IMG/VR virus record: IMGVR_UViG_3300042397_002966
Coordinates: 1 to 24,483 of that record
Reading direction: 5' to 3' (one strand)
Origin: a virus
Length of the DNA stretch: 24,483 nucleotides
Shown here: piece by piece, positions 14,769 to 22,746 of the stretch
Layout: each line of letters begins with the position of its first letter
How positions within the stretch are numbered: the stretch's first letter is position 1
The notes under the pieces: model-generated
Database searches by the model: none
What the model saw: only the letters and a program-made list of their open reading frames with translations
What the model was told of the DNA's origin: nothing
Program-made: the position numbers and the translations under genes

Positions 14769-15878
14769 GTGAAGGATTATAGCTATAATTTTGAAATAAA
14801 AGACCTTCTTACTCAGTTTATTGCAGCATTTGATGATATAGTAATTAAGAGATACGATAAAGATAGAGTTGCGAAAGAAACTATTGAGGTAAGATATATA
14901 CTCGCTCCTAAGCAGCGAGTAATGTATGATATTGTTAATAAAGCACAAAATCTAACACTACCAGTAGTTGCTTGCAACATTACAAGCATTTCACGAGATA
15001 GTACAAGAGTCTTTAATAAGCTGGATAGCATCTATAATATGTCTGGAGATAGAAGCAGAAGTAATCTACTTATGCCTATACCTATTAACATAGAGGTAAG
15101 TATGTCTATCCTAGCAAGGTATCTACAGGATATGGATCAAATACTTTCTAACTTTGTACCATATAATAATCCTTATATAATAATTTCATGGAAAGAGCCT
15201 ACTGATATAACATCACAAACAGTAGAAATAAGATCTGAGGTACTTTGGAACGGTAGCATAACACTAACCGAACCTACTGATATTTCTTATTCAGACAAAT
15301 TTAGAGTAGTAGCTGACACTAGCTTTACTATTAAGGGATGGCTTTTTAGAAATAGGAATGAACTTTCTAGTCAAATTTATTTCATTGATACTAATTTTAT
15401 AAGTACCAGAGGAAATTTAATAGTAGCGGATACAAACTATGATACGTTTTTTAATTCTCTTTCAGATTCCATAGATACAATAAGCTTATCGGCAAATCCC
15501 TCTATCAGTAACATCTTCTATAACACTACGGGTAGCTTAGTAGAAATAGTTTCTGACTTTACCCTTAATAAAGCTATTACTGCAAATAATTCATTTGTTG
15601 TTTACGGTACAAACCTTAAATATACTAACTGCATCTTATTAAGCACCTCTTCATTAAGCAGTTTAACTCCGACAATAACCAGTTTAAATTCACCTTATAC
15701 AGGCGCTGTCTCAGGATATGTGCTTCCACTATCTAATTTTACTATCTTAAACGATAATATGATTAGTTTAGATCTTACAAAAATAAAAGGATCAGGAGAG
15801 TTTAATATAGTAATTAATAACCCTGTAGGATGGGCTAGTACTTATTCGATAAATAGCTTTACTTTTACGAAATCTTGA
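14769..15878 (+). CDS. gp15: gp15-like tail sheath stabiliser/tail completion protein
   Basis: A 369-residue protein whose first 205 residues follow T4 gp15, the tail terminator that caps the tail tube and sheath and joins the tail to the head. Shared elements are an SYNFEIKDLLTQFI start, IEVRYILAPKQRVMYDI (39-55), LPVVACNITSISRD (69-82), PIPINIEVSMSILARYLQDMD (positions 103-123) and FTIKGWLF (about 190-197, equivalent to the gp15 FEVNGWMY strand). T4 gp15 has 272 residues; about 100 extra here form a Ser/Thr-rich extension with an Ig-like end (GEFNIVINNPVGW). The start is GTG: the preceding in-frame codon is a stop and the upstream ATG at 14765 is out of frame. It precedes the portal gene. 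Confidence 0.75.
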   Translation: MKDYSYNFEIKDLLTQFIAAFDDIVIKRYDKDRVAKETIEVRYILAPKQRVMYDIVNKAQNLTLPVVACNITSISRDSTRVFNKLDSIYNMSGDRSRSNLLMPIPINIEVSMSILARYLQDMDQILSNFVPYNNPYIIISWKEPTDITSQTVEIRSEVLWNGSITLTEPTDISYSDKFRVVADTSFTIKGWLFRNRNELSSQIYFIDTNFISTRGNLIVADTNYDTFFNSLSDSIDTISLSANPSISNIFYNTTGSLVEIVSDFTLNKAITANNSFVVYGTNLKYTNCILLSTSSLSSLTPTITSLNSPYTGAVSGYVLPLSNFTILNDNMISLDLTKIKGSGEFNIVINNPVGWASTYSINSFTFTKS

Positions 15879-15885
15879 TTAAATA
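15878..15885 (+). promoter_or_regulatory. weak late-type box before gp20
   Basis: ATTAAATA, twelve bases before the portal ATG at 15898 and overlapping the upstream stop. The longer spacing would give a leader of about seven bases. Confidence 0.35.
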
Positions 15886-15897
15886 TATATACTAAAG

Positions 15898-17727
15898 ATG
15901 GCCGATACTACCTCAAATCAGAATAAAAATTATACTTCTAATGACGGAAGATCATCTACCTTCGGTAGGAATTTAATGTCCTATATTCAAAATAAGCTAC
16001 CATATTCAAATATAGTTGATACGGAAAATAATGAATTAAATCCAAAATATAAAACATTCGCTGACACAGGTATGCGTCGCTCAGAGGCTCTCACTAAGCA
16101 CTCTATATCTATATCGAACGAGTATAACAATATGCCTATTGGCTCCATGGGTAAAGATACATCGTTTGGTCAGGTGATGTATGCTAATATACAGGAGAAT
16201 AAAGGAGCAAGAATGAGAGACTACAGAGTGATGGCTGCTTATTCTGATGTGGCTGACGCTCTTGACGAGATTTGCGACGAGGCAATAAACACAGATGAAA
16301 ATGGTAATGAAGTAAACATTAAGTATAAAAACATAGATATATCAGGTAAAGATAAAACAATGCTTGATGAAGAGTTTAGTAAGTTTGCTAATTATTTTGA
16401 TTTTAAAAATAGAGGATGGCAGTATTTTAGACAATTTTTAATTGAAGGTGAGCTGTTTTTTGAGCTTATTATCCATAAGGATTATTTAAATGAAGGTGTA
16501 TTGGGTGTTGTAAATCTTCCTTCCGAACTTATAGATCCTGTATATAATAATATACAAAATATGATGGTTAAAGGCTTTATCTACAAGAAGCCTATCTTTG
16601 ATCCCACGAGACCCGACAAGCAAGAAAAAATTGAATTTATACCTCTTGATGAAAATCAGGTAGTGTATATTAACTCAGGAGTAATGAATGAAACTAAGAA
16701 CATGGTTTTACCGTTCTTAGAAAACGCTCGCCGCGCTTATAGACAGCTTTCATTAATTGAAGACGCTATTGTAATCTATCGCCTGGTAAGAGCTCCTGAG
16801 CGTCTTGTATTTAACGTTGATGTAGGTAATATGCCTGCTCCTAAAGCAGAAGCATATCTTAAAAAGTTAATTAGTAACTACTGGTCATCTAAAACGTTTG
16901 ATATTGATCAGGCTGATGTTGTTAAAAAGTTCAATCCGCAATCCATGCTCGATGCATTTTGGTTTCCGAAAAGAACTGGCTCGGAAGGGTCAAGTGTATC
17001 TCAACTAGCAGGAGGTCAGAATTTAGGCGAATTAGCTGATTTAATGTACTTTATCAAGAAGTTATATAGATCACTTAAAGTACCAACCTCAAGACTTGAT
17101 CCAGAAGATGCATTTAGAGATGGCTCTGAAATCCTAAGGGAAGAACTAAAATTTGCTAGATTTATTATAAGACAGCAACAAAGATTTGCATCAGGAATTA
17201 AAAGAGGTTTTATTACTCATCTTAAGTTTAAGGGACTTTGGGATAAGCTTGATTTAAACGAACAAAATATTGAAGTCATCTTTAACGTTCCGACTAACTT
17301 CTACGAGATGCGGGAGAGTCAGCGACTCGAACAAAAGGCAAATAACTTTACTAATATTGCATCTAACGAGTTTGTCTCAAAAACATATGCACAGAAAAAA
17401 TATCTCGGATGGAGAGATAAAGATATTCTTGCTAATAGAGAGTTTTTACGTAAGGATGCTGAGTTGCAGTGGGAGCTACAACAAATTTCAGCTCTTGGAC
17501 CTGCCTGGAGAGAACAGGTTATAGCGCAAGATATCTCAGGAGGTGAAGCTGCAGGTGGTGGAGAAATGGGCGGTGGTGGTCTAGGCGGCGGTATAGGAGG
17601 AGCAGGTCCTGGCGGTACACCTCCTGAATTTACAGGTGGTGCAGCTGAAGCGGGCTCACCACCTGAAGCGGGTGCAGTTCCTACTCCGGGAGCCACGCCT
17701 CCAGAAGCCCCAGCTCCAGCAGCATAA
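15898..17727 (+). CDS. gp20: portal vertex protein gp20
   Basis: A 609-residue portal protein. Twelve copies form the head vertex through which DNA is packaged and the tail attached. Characteristic T4-family segments include YRVMAAYSDVADALDEICDE (102-121), RQFLIEGELFFELI (about 178-191), the PERLVFNVDVGNMP stretch, FDIDQADVVKKFNPQSMLDAFWFPKR, and the LKVPTSRLDPEDAF...REELKF segment. T4 gp20 has 524 residues; much of the difference is a low-complexity Gly/Pro/Ala tail at residues 547-609. It lies between the gp15-like and gp13-like genes. No Shine-Dalgarno sequence is visible. The family call is very firm. Confidence 0.96.
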   Translation: MADTTSNQNKNYTSNDGRSSTFGRNLMSYIQNKLPYSNIVDTENNELNPKYKTFADTGMRRSEALTKHSISISNEYNNMPIGSMGKDTSFGQVMYANIQENKGARMRDYRVMAAYSDVADALDEICDEAINTDENGNEVNIKYKNIDISGKDKTMLDEEFSKFANYFDFKNRGWQYFRQFLIEGELFFELIIHKDYLNEGVLGVVNLPSELIDPVYNNIQNMMVKGFIYKKPIFDPTRPDKQEKIEFIPLDENQVVYINSGVMNETKNMVLPFLENARRAYRQLSLIEDAIVIYRLVRAPERLVFNVDVGNMPAPKAEAYLKKLISNYWSSKTFDIDQADVVKKFNPQSMLDAFWFPKRTGSEGSSVSQLAGGQNLGELADLMYFIKKLYRSLKVPTSRLDPEDAFRDGSEILREELKFARFIIRQQQRFASGIKRGFITHLKFKGLWDKLDLNEQNIEVIFNVPTNFYEMRESQRLEQKANNFTNIASNEFVSKTYAQKKYLGWRDKDILANREFLRKDAELQWELQQISALGPAWREQVIAQDISGGEAAGGGEMGGGGLGGGIGGAGPGGTPPEFTGGAAEAGSPPEAGAVPTPGATPPEAPAPAA

Positions 17728-17729
17728 TG

Positions 17730-17737
17730 ACTAAATA
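17730..17737 (+). promoter_or_regulatory. T4-late-type box before the gp13-like gene
   Basis: ACTAAATA, ending exactly five bases before the ATG at 17743. It is identical to the box before the gp15-like gene. Confidence 0.5.
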
Positions 17738-17742
17738 TAAAT

Positions 17743-18888
17743 ATGTCTCTAGCTTGTGAAGTATTACCTGTATCAGCATTTCAGTCTACTAATTTAAATA
17801 ATAGATTAGAGACTTACGGTGATCTTGGGGATAGAATAAAAAGATCTCTAGGTTATCCTCTAATAACTTTAGAGATACACCAAGATCAGTTATTTCAAAA
17901 CATACAAATAGCTGTAGAGTATTTTTCTAAATTTGCAGGCTACACTCAAGAGTTTTTAGTATTCGATTCGCAGCTATATGAAAAAAATAGAGGTATCAGA
18001 TTAGATCACTTATTTACCTTAGCTAAAGCAGGTCTTACAGATAAACAAAAGGTCTCTAATAAGCCTGTTTGGCCTGGAGCAGATTTTACAGTCGAAACAC
18101 CTCAGACAGTGTTTATAAGTACCTCAGCTTTAACATCTTCGGTATTCTCTTCCTCGTCGTCTCTATCTAGCGTTTTTGATATAGGATTACCAGAATTTGA
18201 AATTGTAGACAAAACTCTATATAGCTCAATTACTTCCTTTAACAGTAGCTTAAGCAGTGTATTTAGAACATCCGTTAAACGTGGTGTATCACTACAAGCT
18301 CAAGACACTACTGCTGTAGAGTACTCTAATGTATTTGACTATGATGTAATGGATTATAGAAAAGTTATATCAGTAACAGAGTTTGAAGAGGGCTCTAATC
18401 AGGGTGTAAATACTCTGTTTACATTAGAGCAGACATTAGCTCAACAAACATACTTTAGTTATGCTATGGGCAATTACGGTTTTGATCTTGTGTCTTGGTA
18501 TACTCTTAAAGAATGGTTGGATACAAGAGAAAAACTGTTAGCAATTAGGAGAGATCTTAAATTTGATGAAAGAACTCAGTACCTACAGATGTATCCACAG
18601 CCAGGGTCGAGTAGGTTTTATGGAGTTGTTTCTTGTTATCTTGAAAGACCTATTAGAGATTTAGTAAAGGAGCAGTGGGTATATGAGTACGCTGTCGCTC
18701 TTTCAAAAATTGTCGTAGGTCGTGTAAGAAGTAAGTTTACAGGTGTATCTTTACTTGGTGGTGGATCTCTAAATTATGACCTGCTACAGGAAGGTCTTAC
18801 GGAGAAGAAAGAATTGGAGCAGATGCTTCTTACAGGCGCATCTGCAGGATTTGGAGATGCAGCTCCTCCTTTGTTTTTTGTAGGGTAA
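17743..18888 (+). CDS. gp13: gp13-like neck protein
   Basis: A 381-residue protein resembling the T4 gp13 neck/head completion protein. The N-terminus GDLGDRIKRSLGYPLITLEIHQDQLFQNIQIAVEYFSKFAGY (from residue 26; shown in part) follows the gp13 pattern of L-x-R-x-LG-x-P-x-I-x-[VL]-x-x-x-Q followed by a helix with A-x-x-x-[FY]. The C-terminal half has YLQMYPQPG, an EQWVYEYAVALSKIVVGR segment, and SLLGGGSLNYDLLQEG before a final hydrophobic FFVG. T4 gp13 has 309 residues; the extra length includes a Ser-rich insertion around residues 124-185. It sits between portal and gp4-like genes, as expected for connector assembly. Confidence 0.7.
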   Translation: MSLACEVLPVSAFQSTNLNNRLETYGDLGDRIKRSLGYPLITLEIHQDQLFQNIQIAVEYFSKFAGYTQEFLVFDSQLYEKNRGIRLDHLFTLAKAGLTDKQKVSNKPVWPGADFTVETPQTVFISTSALTSSVFSSSSSLSSVFDIGLPEFEIVDKTLYSSITSFNSSLSSVFRTSVKRGVSLQAQDTTAVEYSNVFDYDVMDYRKVISVTEFEEGSNQGVNTLFTLEQTLAQQTYFSYAMGNYGFDLVSWYTLKEWLDTREKLLAIRRDLKFDERTQYLQMYPQPGSSRFYGVVSCYLERPIRDLVKEQWVYEYAVALSKIVVGRVRSKFTGVSLLGGGSLNYDLLQEGLTEKKELEQMLLTGASAGFGDAAPPLFFVG

Positions 18889-18896
18889 TATAATAA

Positions 18897-19340
18897 ATGA
18901 ATCTGCAAAAAAATAACAAATACAGGCAGGGCGTGTTTACTCCCGTTAATAAGAGTAAATTTTTAGGGGTTAGTGCTATATACAGATCAGGTCTTGAATT
19001 AAAGTTTATGAGATTTTGCGATAGTAATCAAAATGTTATAAAGTGGGGAAGTGAAAATGTAATAATACCTTACATATCTCCGCTTGATGGTAGAGCTCAT
19101 AAATACTATGTTGATAACTTTGTAGTTATAAAAGAAGGTGATCAAGTTAAAAAATATTTGATCGAAATTAAGCCATCAAAACAAACAATACCACCTGTTA
19201 CAAAATATAAAAAGAAAGAACATTTAATATACGAGCAATCGATGTATATAAAAAACCAAGCTAAGTGGCAAGCAGCTACTGAATTTTGTAAGAGAAAAGG
19301 ATTAGAATTCTTAATACTTACGGAAAAGCACCTAAAGTAA
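18897..19340 (+). CDS. gp4: gp4-like head completion nuclease (TnsA-type)
   Basis: A 147-residue protein, close in length to T4 gp4 (also called gp50/65 locus head completion protein; 150 residues). It shows a TnsA/restriction-endonuclease-like catalytic pattern: YRSGLELKFM with E34, YYVDNF with D73, and LIEIKPSKQ with E90-x-K92. IKWGSENVIIPYISPLDG is also typical of gp4. The T4 protein acts late in head completion, probably trimming or protecting packaged DNA ends. It begins eight bases after the gp13-like stop, without a Shine-Dalgarno sequence. Confidence 0.85.
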   Translation: MNLQKNNKYRQGVFTPVNKSKFLGVSAIYRSGLELKFMRFCDSNQNVIKWGSENVIIPYISPLDGRAHKYYVDNFVVIKEGDQVKKYLIEIKPSKQTIPPVTKYKKKEHLIYEQSMYIKNQAKWQAATEFCKRKGLEFLILTEKHLK

Positions 19341-19359
19341 TAGATTTTTGTAGTTAAAC

Positions 19360-19367
19360 AATAAATA
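19360..19367 (+). promoter_or_regulatory. T4-late-type box before gp21
   Basis: AATAAATA, ending exactly five bases before the ATG at 19373. A second, perfect TATAAATA (19366-19373) overlaps the start codon and is too close to drive a full transcript of this gene. Confidence 0.55.
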
Positions 19368-19372
19368 TAAAT

Positions 19373-20038
19373 ATGGCATTAAAGCTTAACCTATTAGTGG
19401 AGAAACCAGCGTTGGATGATCAATTCGAATACGTTGTAGAGGAGTCAAATAGAAACACCCCTTCAACCTTATTTATTAAAGGACCGTACATGATGGCAGA
19501 GGGTGTAAACAAAAATAAAAGACTATATCCTATAGATGAGTTAAGACAAGAGGTTCAAAGATATAACGAGGAAATGGTTATACCGGGGAGAGCTATGGGA
19601 GAGCTTAATCACCCTGCATCTGCTGATGTTGATCTTGAAAGAGCCTGTCATATGGTTACAGAACTATATGAAGACAATAATGTCTTTTACGGTAAATCAA
19701 AAGTTCTTTCTACTCCTTGTGGTATGATAGTTAGATCTTTAATCAATGATGGTGTTAAGGTAGGTATGTCATCGAGAGCTTTAGGAACTCTTGAAGAAGG
19801 TGCGAGTCACAATGTTGTGAGAAATCTTAAATTGGTAGCAGTAGATTGTGTAGCTGATCCTTCATTTCCAAAGGCTTTTGTAAATGGTATATTAGAGTCT
19901 AAACAATGGGTAGTTGCTGAAAACGGTAAATACGAAGAAGTGTATGAAAACTTTGCTAAGTCTATTAGTAAGCTTCCGACTAAGGGAGTTGATGCATTTT
20001 TAAGAGAACATATACTAAAATTCATCCGTTCGATATAA
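19373..20038 (+). CDS. gp21: prohead core protease gp21
   Basis: A 221-residue maturation protease (T4 gp21 has 212), a serine protease that digests the scaffold and trims gp23 inside the prohead. Catalytic elements are visible: GELNHP with H80, GMSSRA with the serine at 133 or 134, and DCVADPSF (158-165) supplying the acidic region. An N-terminal FIKGPYMMAEGVNKNKRLYP segment is typical. The protein continues past the protease core into a helical C-terminal part that the T4 enzyme removes on activation. It is followed by the core genes, as in T4. Confidence 0.95.
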   Translation: MALKLNLLVEKPALDDQFEYVVEESNRNTPSTLFIKGPYMMAEGVNKNKRLYPIDELRQEVQRYNEEMVIPGRAMGELNHPASADVDLERACHMVTELYEDNNVFYGKSKVLSTPCGMIVRSLINDGVKVGMSSRALGTLEEGASHNVVRNLKLVAVDCVADPSFPKAFVNGILESKQWVVAENGKYEEVYENFAKSISKLPTKGVDAFLREHILKFIRSI

Positions 20039-20041
20039 ATA
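20034..20041 (+). promoter_or_regulatory. consensus T4 late promoter before the small core protein
   Basis: A perfect TATAAATA, ending exactly five bases before the ATG at 20047 and overlapping the gp21 stop region. T4 geometry places transcription start on the A of the ATG. Confidence 0.65.
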
Positions 20042-20046
20042 ATAGT

Positions 20047-20316
20047 ATGTCTAAGCAAAAAGCTAAAAAAGATTACGACCGGGATGGTAAGGTTGAATCA
20101 CCTGTTGGGGAGTTTAAGGGATCAAAAGATAAAGCAATTAAGGCTGCTAAAAAGACCAAGACTAAAAAAATTGTTAAAGAGTCAACTGATATAAAAAACT
20201 TTATTACGTCAATTTCCACAAAAAAATATGCACTTGCTCATAAATATTTAAAGCAAGTAATAGAAGATAAGATTAAAGCTAGAATATCTTCTTCACTTAA
20301 CGAACCACTCTTTTAA
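20047..20316 (+). CDS. small prohead core protein (gp67/gp68-like)
   Basis: An 89-residue very basic protein between gp21 and gp22, where T4-like phages carry small internal core proteins. The N-terminus has DYDRDGKVES (9-18), a DxDxDG calcium-loop-like sequence, then a Lys/Ala-rich stretch (KAIKAAKKTKTKK). The C-terminal half, DIKNFITSIS through YALAHKYLKQVIEDKIKARI and a final SLNEPLF, is the pattern seen in gp67/gp68-type core proteins of marine T4-like phages. It probably occupies the scaffold core and is processed by gp21. Only two bases separate its stop from gp22. Confidence 0.7.
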   Translation: MSKQKAKKDYDRDGKVESPVGEFKGSKDKAIKAAKKTKTKKIVKESTDIKNFITSISTKKYALAHKYLKQVIEDKIKARISSSLNEPLF

Positions 20317-20318
20317 CT

Positions 20319-21173
20319 ATGAAAGTATCTACACTAATAACTGACGAAGCAAAGAAAGTTTTAACAGAGGAGTCTCTTCAAGCTATTGAAGAAGCTTTTA
20401 CAAAAAAGCTTGATCTTACTGTTGAATCTGCACTTGCTCAACAAGACGATCTTTATGCAAAGAAGTTAAAGCAGCTTATTTCCGCTATTGATAAGGATCA
20501 CACAACAAAATTAAAGAGAGTTGTTGAATCTATTGATAAAAATAACACCGGTAAACTAGTTAAGGTGGTTAAAAAATACGAAAAAGAGCTTACTAACGAA
20601 GCTAACAGCTTTAAAGAGACTCTCGTTGAGTCTATTTCTAATTACTTAGAAGAATTTATTGAAGAAGCTATTCCTACTGAAGCTATTACTGAGGCTACCA
20701 AAAACAGAACAGCTAGAGAAGTTCTCGGTAATCTTCGCAAGGTCCTCGCTATTGATTCAGCATTAATGAGTGAGTCAGTACAAGACGCTGTTGTTGACGG
20801 TAAGAAGCAAATCGACGAGCTTTCTAAGAAAGTTCAAGATCTTTCGAAAGAAAATGCTCTCATTAAAGAAAGCTACTACAAGACCAAATCAGCTCTTATT
20901 CTCGAATCAAAAACATCTGGTCTCTCAGATAAGAAGAAAGAATATATCAAAAGAGTTCTTGGTGATAAGACACCTAAGTTTATCGAAGAAAACTTTGACT
21001 ATACGCTTAGACTTTTTGATAGGAAAGAACAAGAAAGAATTGATATCATTAAAGAACAAGCGTTTAATGAAAGAAAAGTAAAAGCTGACGCTCCAGTTAT
21101 TAGAGAGTCGACACAGCCAAAACAATCACAAGATTCTAACCCTTATATCTTAGAACTTCAAAGATATAAATAA
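20319..21173 (+). CDS. gp22: prohead scaffold (core) protein gp22
   Basis: A 284-residue highly charged, mostly helical scaffold protein. Its Lys/Glu-rich heptad-like sequence, position directly before gp23, and C-terminal section (KKEYIKRVLGDKTPKFIEENFDYTLRLF, about 207-234) match gp22 of T4-like phages, which forms the core around which gp23 assembles and is then digested by gp21. Candidate gp21 sites of the [LI]-x-E type occur, such as LTE (15-17) and ITE in AITEATKN. Its final codons and stop overlap a perfect late promoter for gp23. Confidence 0.9.
   Translation: MKVSTLITDEAKKVLTEESLQAIEEAFTKKLDLTVESALAQQDDLYAKKLKQLISAIDKDHTTKLKRVVESIDKNNTGKLVKVVKKYEKELTNEANSFKETLVESISNYLEEFIEEAIPTEAITEATKNRTAREVLGNLRKVLAIDSALMSESVQDAVVDGKKQIDELSKKVQDLSKENALIKESYYKTKSALILESKTSGLSDKKKEYIKRVLGDKTPKFIEENFDYTLRLFDRKEQERIDIIKEQAFNERKVKADAPVIRESTQPKQSQDSNPYILELQRYK
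21165..21172 (+). promoter_or_regulatory. consensus T4 late promoter for gp23
   Basis: A perfect TATAAATA embedded in the last codons of gp22. Predicted transcription start is near 21178, giving a leader of about 59 bases before the gp23 ATG, the longest promoter-to-start distance among the late genes here. Confidence 0.65.
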
Positions 21174-21192
21174 ATTTTCACCCTGAACAATG

Positions 21193-21217
21193 AGGTCTTA
21201 GTGACCTGAGTTTTTTT
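21193..21217 (+). terminator. hairpin with T-run in the gp23 leader
   Basis: AGGTC (21193-21197), a five-base loop and GACCT (21203-21207), then GAG and seven Ts. It lies between the gp23 promoter and its start codon. It could stop gp22 read-through, attenuate gp23, or act as an mRNA-stabilising 5' hairpin. The stem is only five base pairs. Confidence 0.45.
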
Positions 21218-21236
21218 GAAAGGAAATTAAAGCAAT

Positions 21237-22715
21237 ATGAAAATTCGTCCGACACAATCATTTGTAGATAGATCAAGAGCAGAAGCACTACTCGAAAAGT
21301 GGGCTCCAGTTCTTAACTATTCTTCTGATTCGGTAAAGGAAATTAAAGACGAGAATGCTCGCCTCAATACTGCTATTCTACTTGAAAACCAAGAAAACTG
21401 GTGCATTACTGAAGCTAATGATTCCGGTGTTTTTGGTGGCGGTGCAACCACAGGGTACAATCCTCAAGCTGGTAGCATCAATTCAACCGATAGCTATGCA
21501 AGAGGTGACTCACGTCTTCCAAAGATCCTCATTCCGATGATCCGTCGTACTTTTCCTGAGCTTATCTCCAACGAGATCGTAGGCGTTCAGCCTATGTCCG
21601 GTCCTGTTGGCCTTGCTTTCGCACTTCGCTACTCCTACAACTCCACCGGTCTTGCTAATGGCATTGACGGTATCCCAGGTGTTGTTGGTGGAGCAGGAAA
21701 TCCAATCGGCGTAAATGCTGGTTACGATGGTACTCTCCAAGGCGCAAATGGCAAAGAGCTTGGTTATCAGTTCCTCGACACCCGTTTTACTGGTTCGTCT
21801 TCACAAAGACTTTCCGGTTCAACTGCTGCAGGATGGACATTCGCACAACAAGATCAGGGCGTTGCTCAAATCTTGTCAGCGTTTGAAATTACCGGAAACA
21901 TCCCACAAGTAGAGGTTAAGTTTGAGAAGACCGCTGTTGAAGCTGGTACTCGCAGACTTGGCGCTCGCTGGTCCGTTGAATTAGAGCAAGACCTTAAGAA
22001 CATGAACGGTATCGATATCGATGCTGAGATCACAAACGCTATGTCGTATGAGATCCAAGCAGAAATCGACCGTGAAATGATCGTAAGAATGATCCAGTCC
22101 GCACTTAACGGTGGTCCAGGCGCTGGTTACTCATTCTGGTCCCCTGCTTCTGCAGACGGCAGATGGCTCGTTGAGAGAAACAGAGACTTCTATCAAAAGC
22201 TTATCATTGAAGCAAACAGAATCGCTGTTCGTAACAGACGCGGTGCTGCTAACTTCATCGTTGCTACACCACGTGTTTGCGCGATCCTTGAGATGCTCCC
22301 TGAATTCCAGTGGGTACCTGTACAAGGCGACGTTTCAACACAACCAGTTGGTGTTGCTAAGGTAGGCTCCGTTGGTGGAAGATTCTCGGTATATCGTGAT
22401 ACCCGTACAGAAGTACAAAATACCGGTGTTTATGGCAGTGGCCTTGGCTACTCCGGCGGCACTTCTGGTATTGAGTACGCTCTCCTTGGTTACAAGGGTT
22501 CAGAGTTCTACGACACAGGTATCATCTACTGCCCTTACATTCCTATCATGGTACAGAGAACAATTGGTCCGAACGACTTCGCACCACGCGTAGGCTTGCT
22601 TACACGTTATGGTGTCGTTGATAATATCTTCGGTGCTAACCTCTACTACCACGTTGTTATTGTTCAGGGATTAGGTACCGCGTTCTCGCCAGCAGCTCAG
22701 AACGTCTATTTTTGA
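21237..22715 (+). CDS. gp23: major capsid protein gp23
   Basis: A 492-residue major head protein (T4: 521). Conserved stretches include LLEKWAPVLN (18-27), LPKILIPMIRRTFPELISNEIVGVQPM (from residue 94; shown in part), GPVGLAFALRYSY, RWSVELEQDLKNM, and the C-terminal RTIGPNDFAPRVGLLTRYG. The N-terminal part should be removed by gp21; WCITE|AND (cut after E59) fits the [LI]-x-E rule and the T4 site after residue 65. Codon use shifts sharply to C-ending codons (ttc, atc, tac, acc), unlike the AT-ending neighbours, as expected for a very abundant product. AAGGAAA lies 12 bases before the ATG, a distant Shine-Dalgarno sequence. Confidence 0.97.
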   Translation: MKIRPTQSFVDRSRAEALLEKWAPVLNYSSDSVKEIKDENARLNTAILLENQENWCITEANDSGVFGGGATTGYNPQAGSINSTDSYARGDSRLPKILIPMIRRTFPELISNEIVGVQPMSGPVGLAFALRYSYNSTGLANGIDGIPGVVGGAGNPIGVNAGYDGTLQGANGKELGYQFLDTRFTGSSSQRLSGSTAAGWTFAQQDQGVAQILSAFEITGNIPQVEVKFEKTAVEAGTRRLGARWSVELEQDLKNMNGIDIDAEITNAMSYEIQAEIDREMIVRMIQSALNGGPGAGYSFWSPASADGRWLVERNRDFYQKLIIEANRIAVRNRRGAANFIVATPRVCAILEMLPEFQWVPVQGDVSTQPVGVAKVGSVGGRFSVYRDTRTEVQNTGVYGSGLGYSGGTSGIEYALLGYKGSEFYDTGIIYCPYIPIMVQRTIGPNDFAPRVGLLTRYGVVDNIFGANLYYHVVIVQGLGTAFSPAAQNVYF

Positions 22716-22746
22716 TAGATAGTTCCGCTAGGTACAACTAAACTTT

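Noticed and set aside
14765-14782. ATG at 14765 as start of the gp15-like gene
   Set aside because: It opens a five-codon frame (MSEGL) ending at a stop and is out of frame with the gp15-like protein; the GTG at 14769 fits the protein family and the five-base promoter spacing.
17319-17696. 125-codon minus-strand open frame rich in proline and alanine
   Set aside because: Complement of the gp20 Gly/Pro/Ala tail; no promoter or homology.
19366-19373. Perfect TATAAATA overlapping the gp21 ATG
   Set aside because: Transcription from it would start inside gp21; the AATAAATA at 19360-19367 has the right spacing. The second box could at most serve downstream genes.
22111-22593. Several open frames inside gp23 on both strands
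   Set aside because: They arise from the C-ending codon use of gp23 and show no protein-like pattern.
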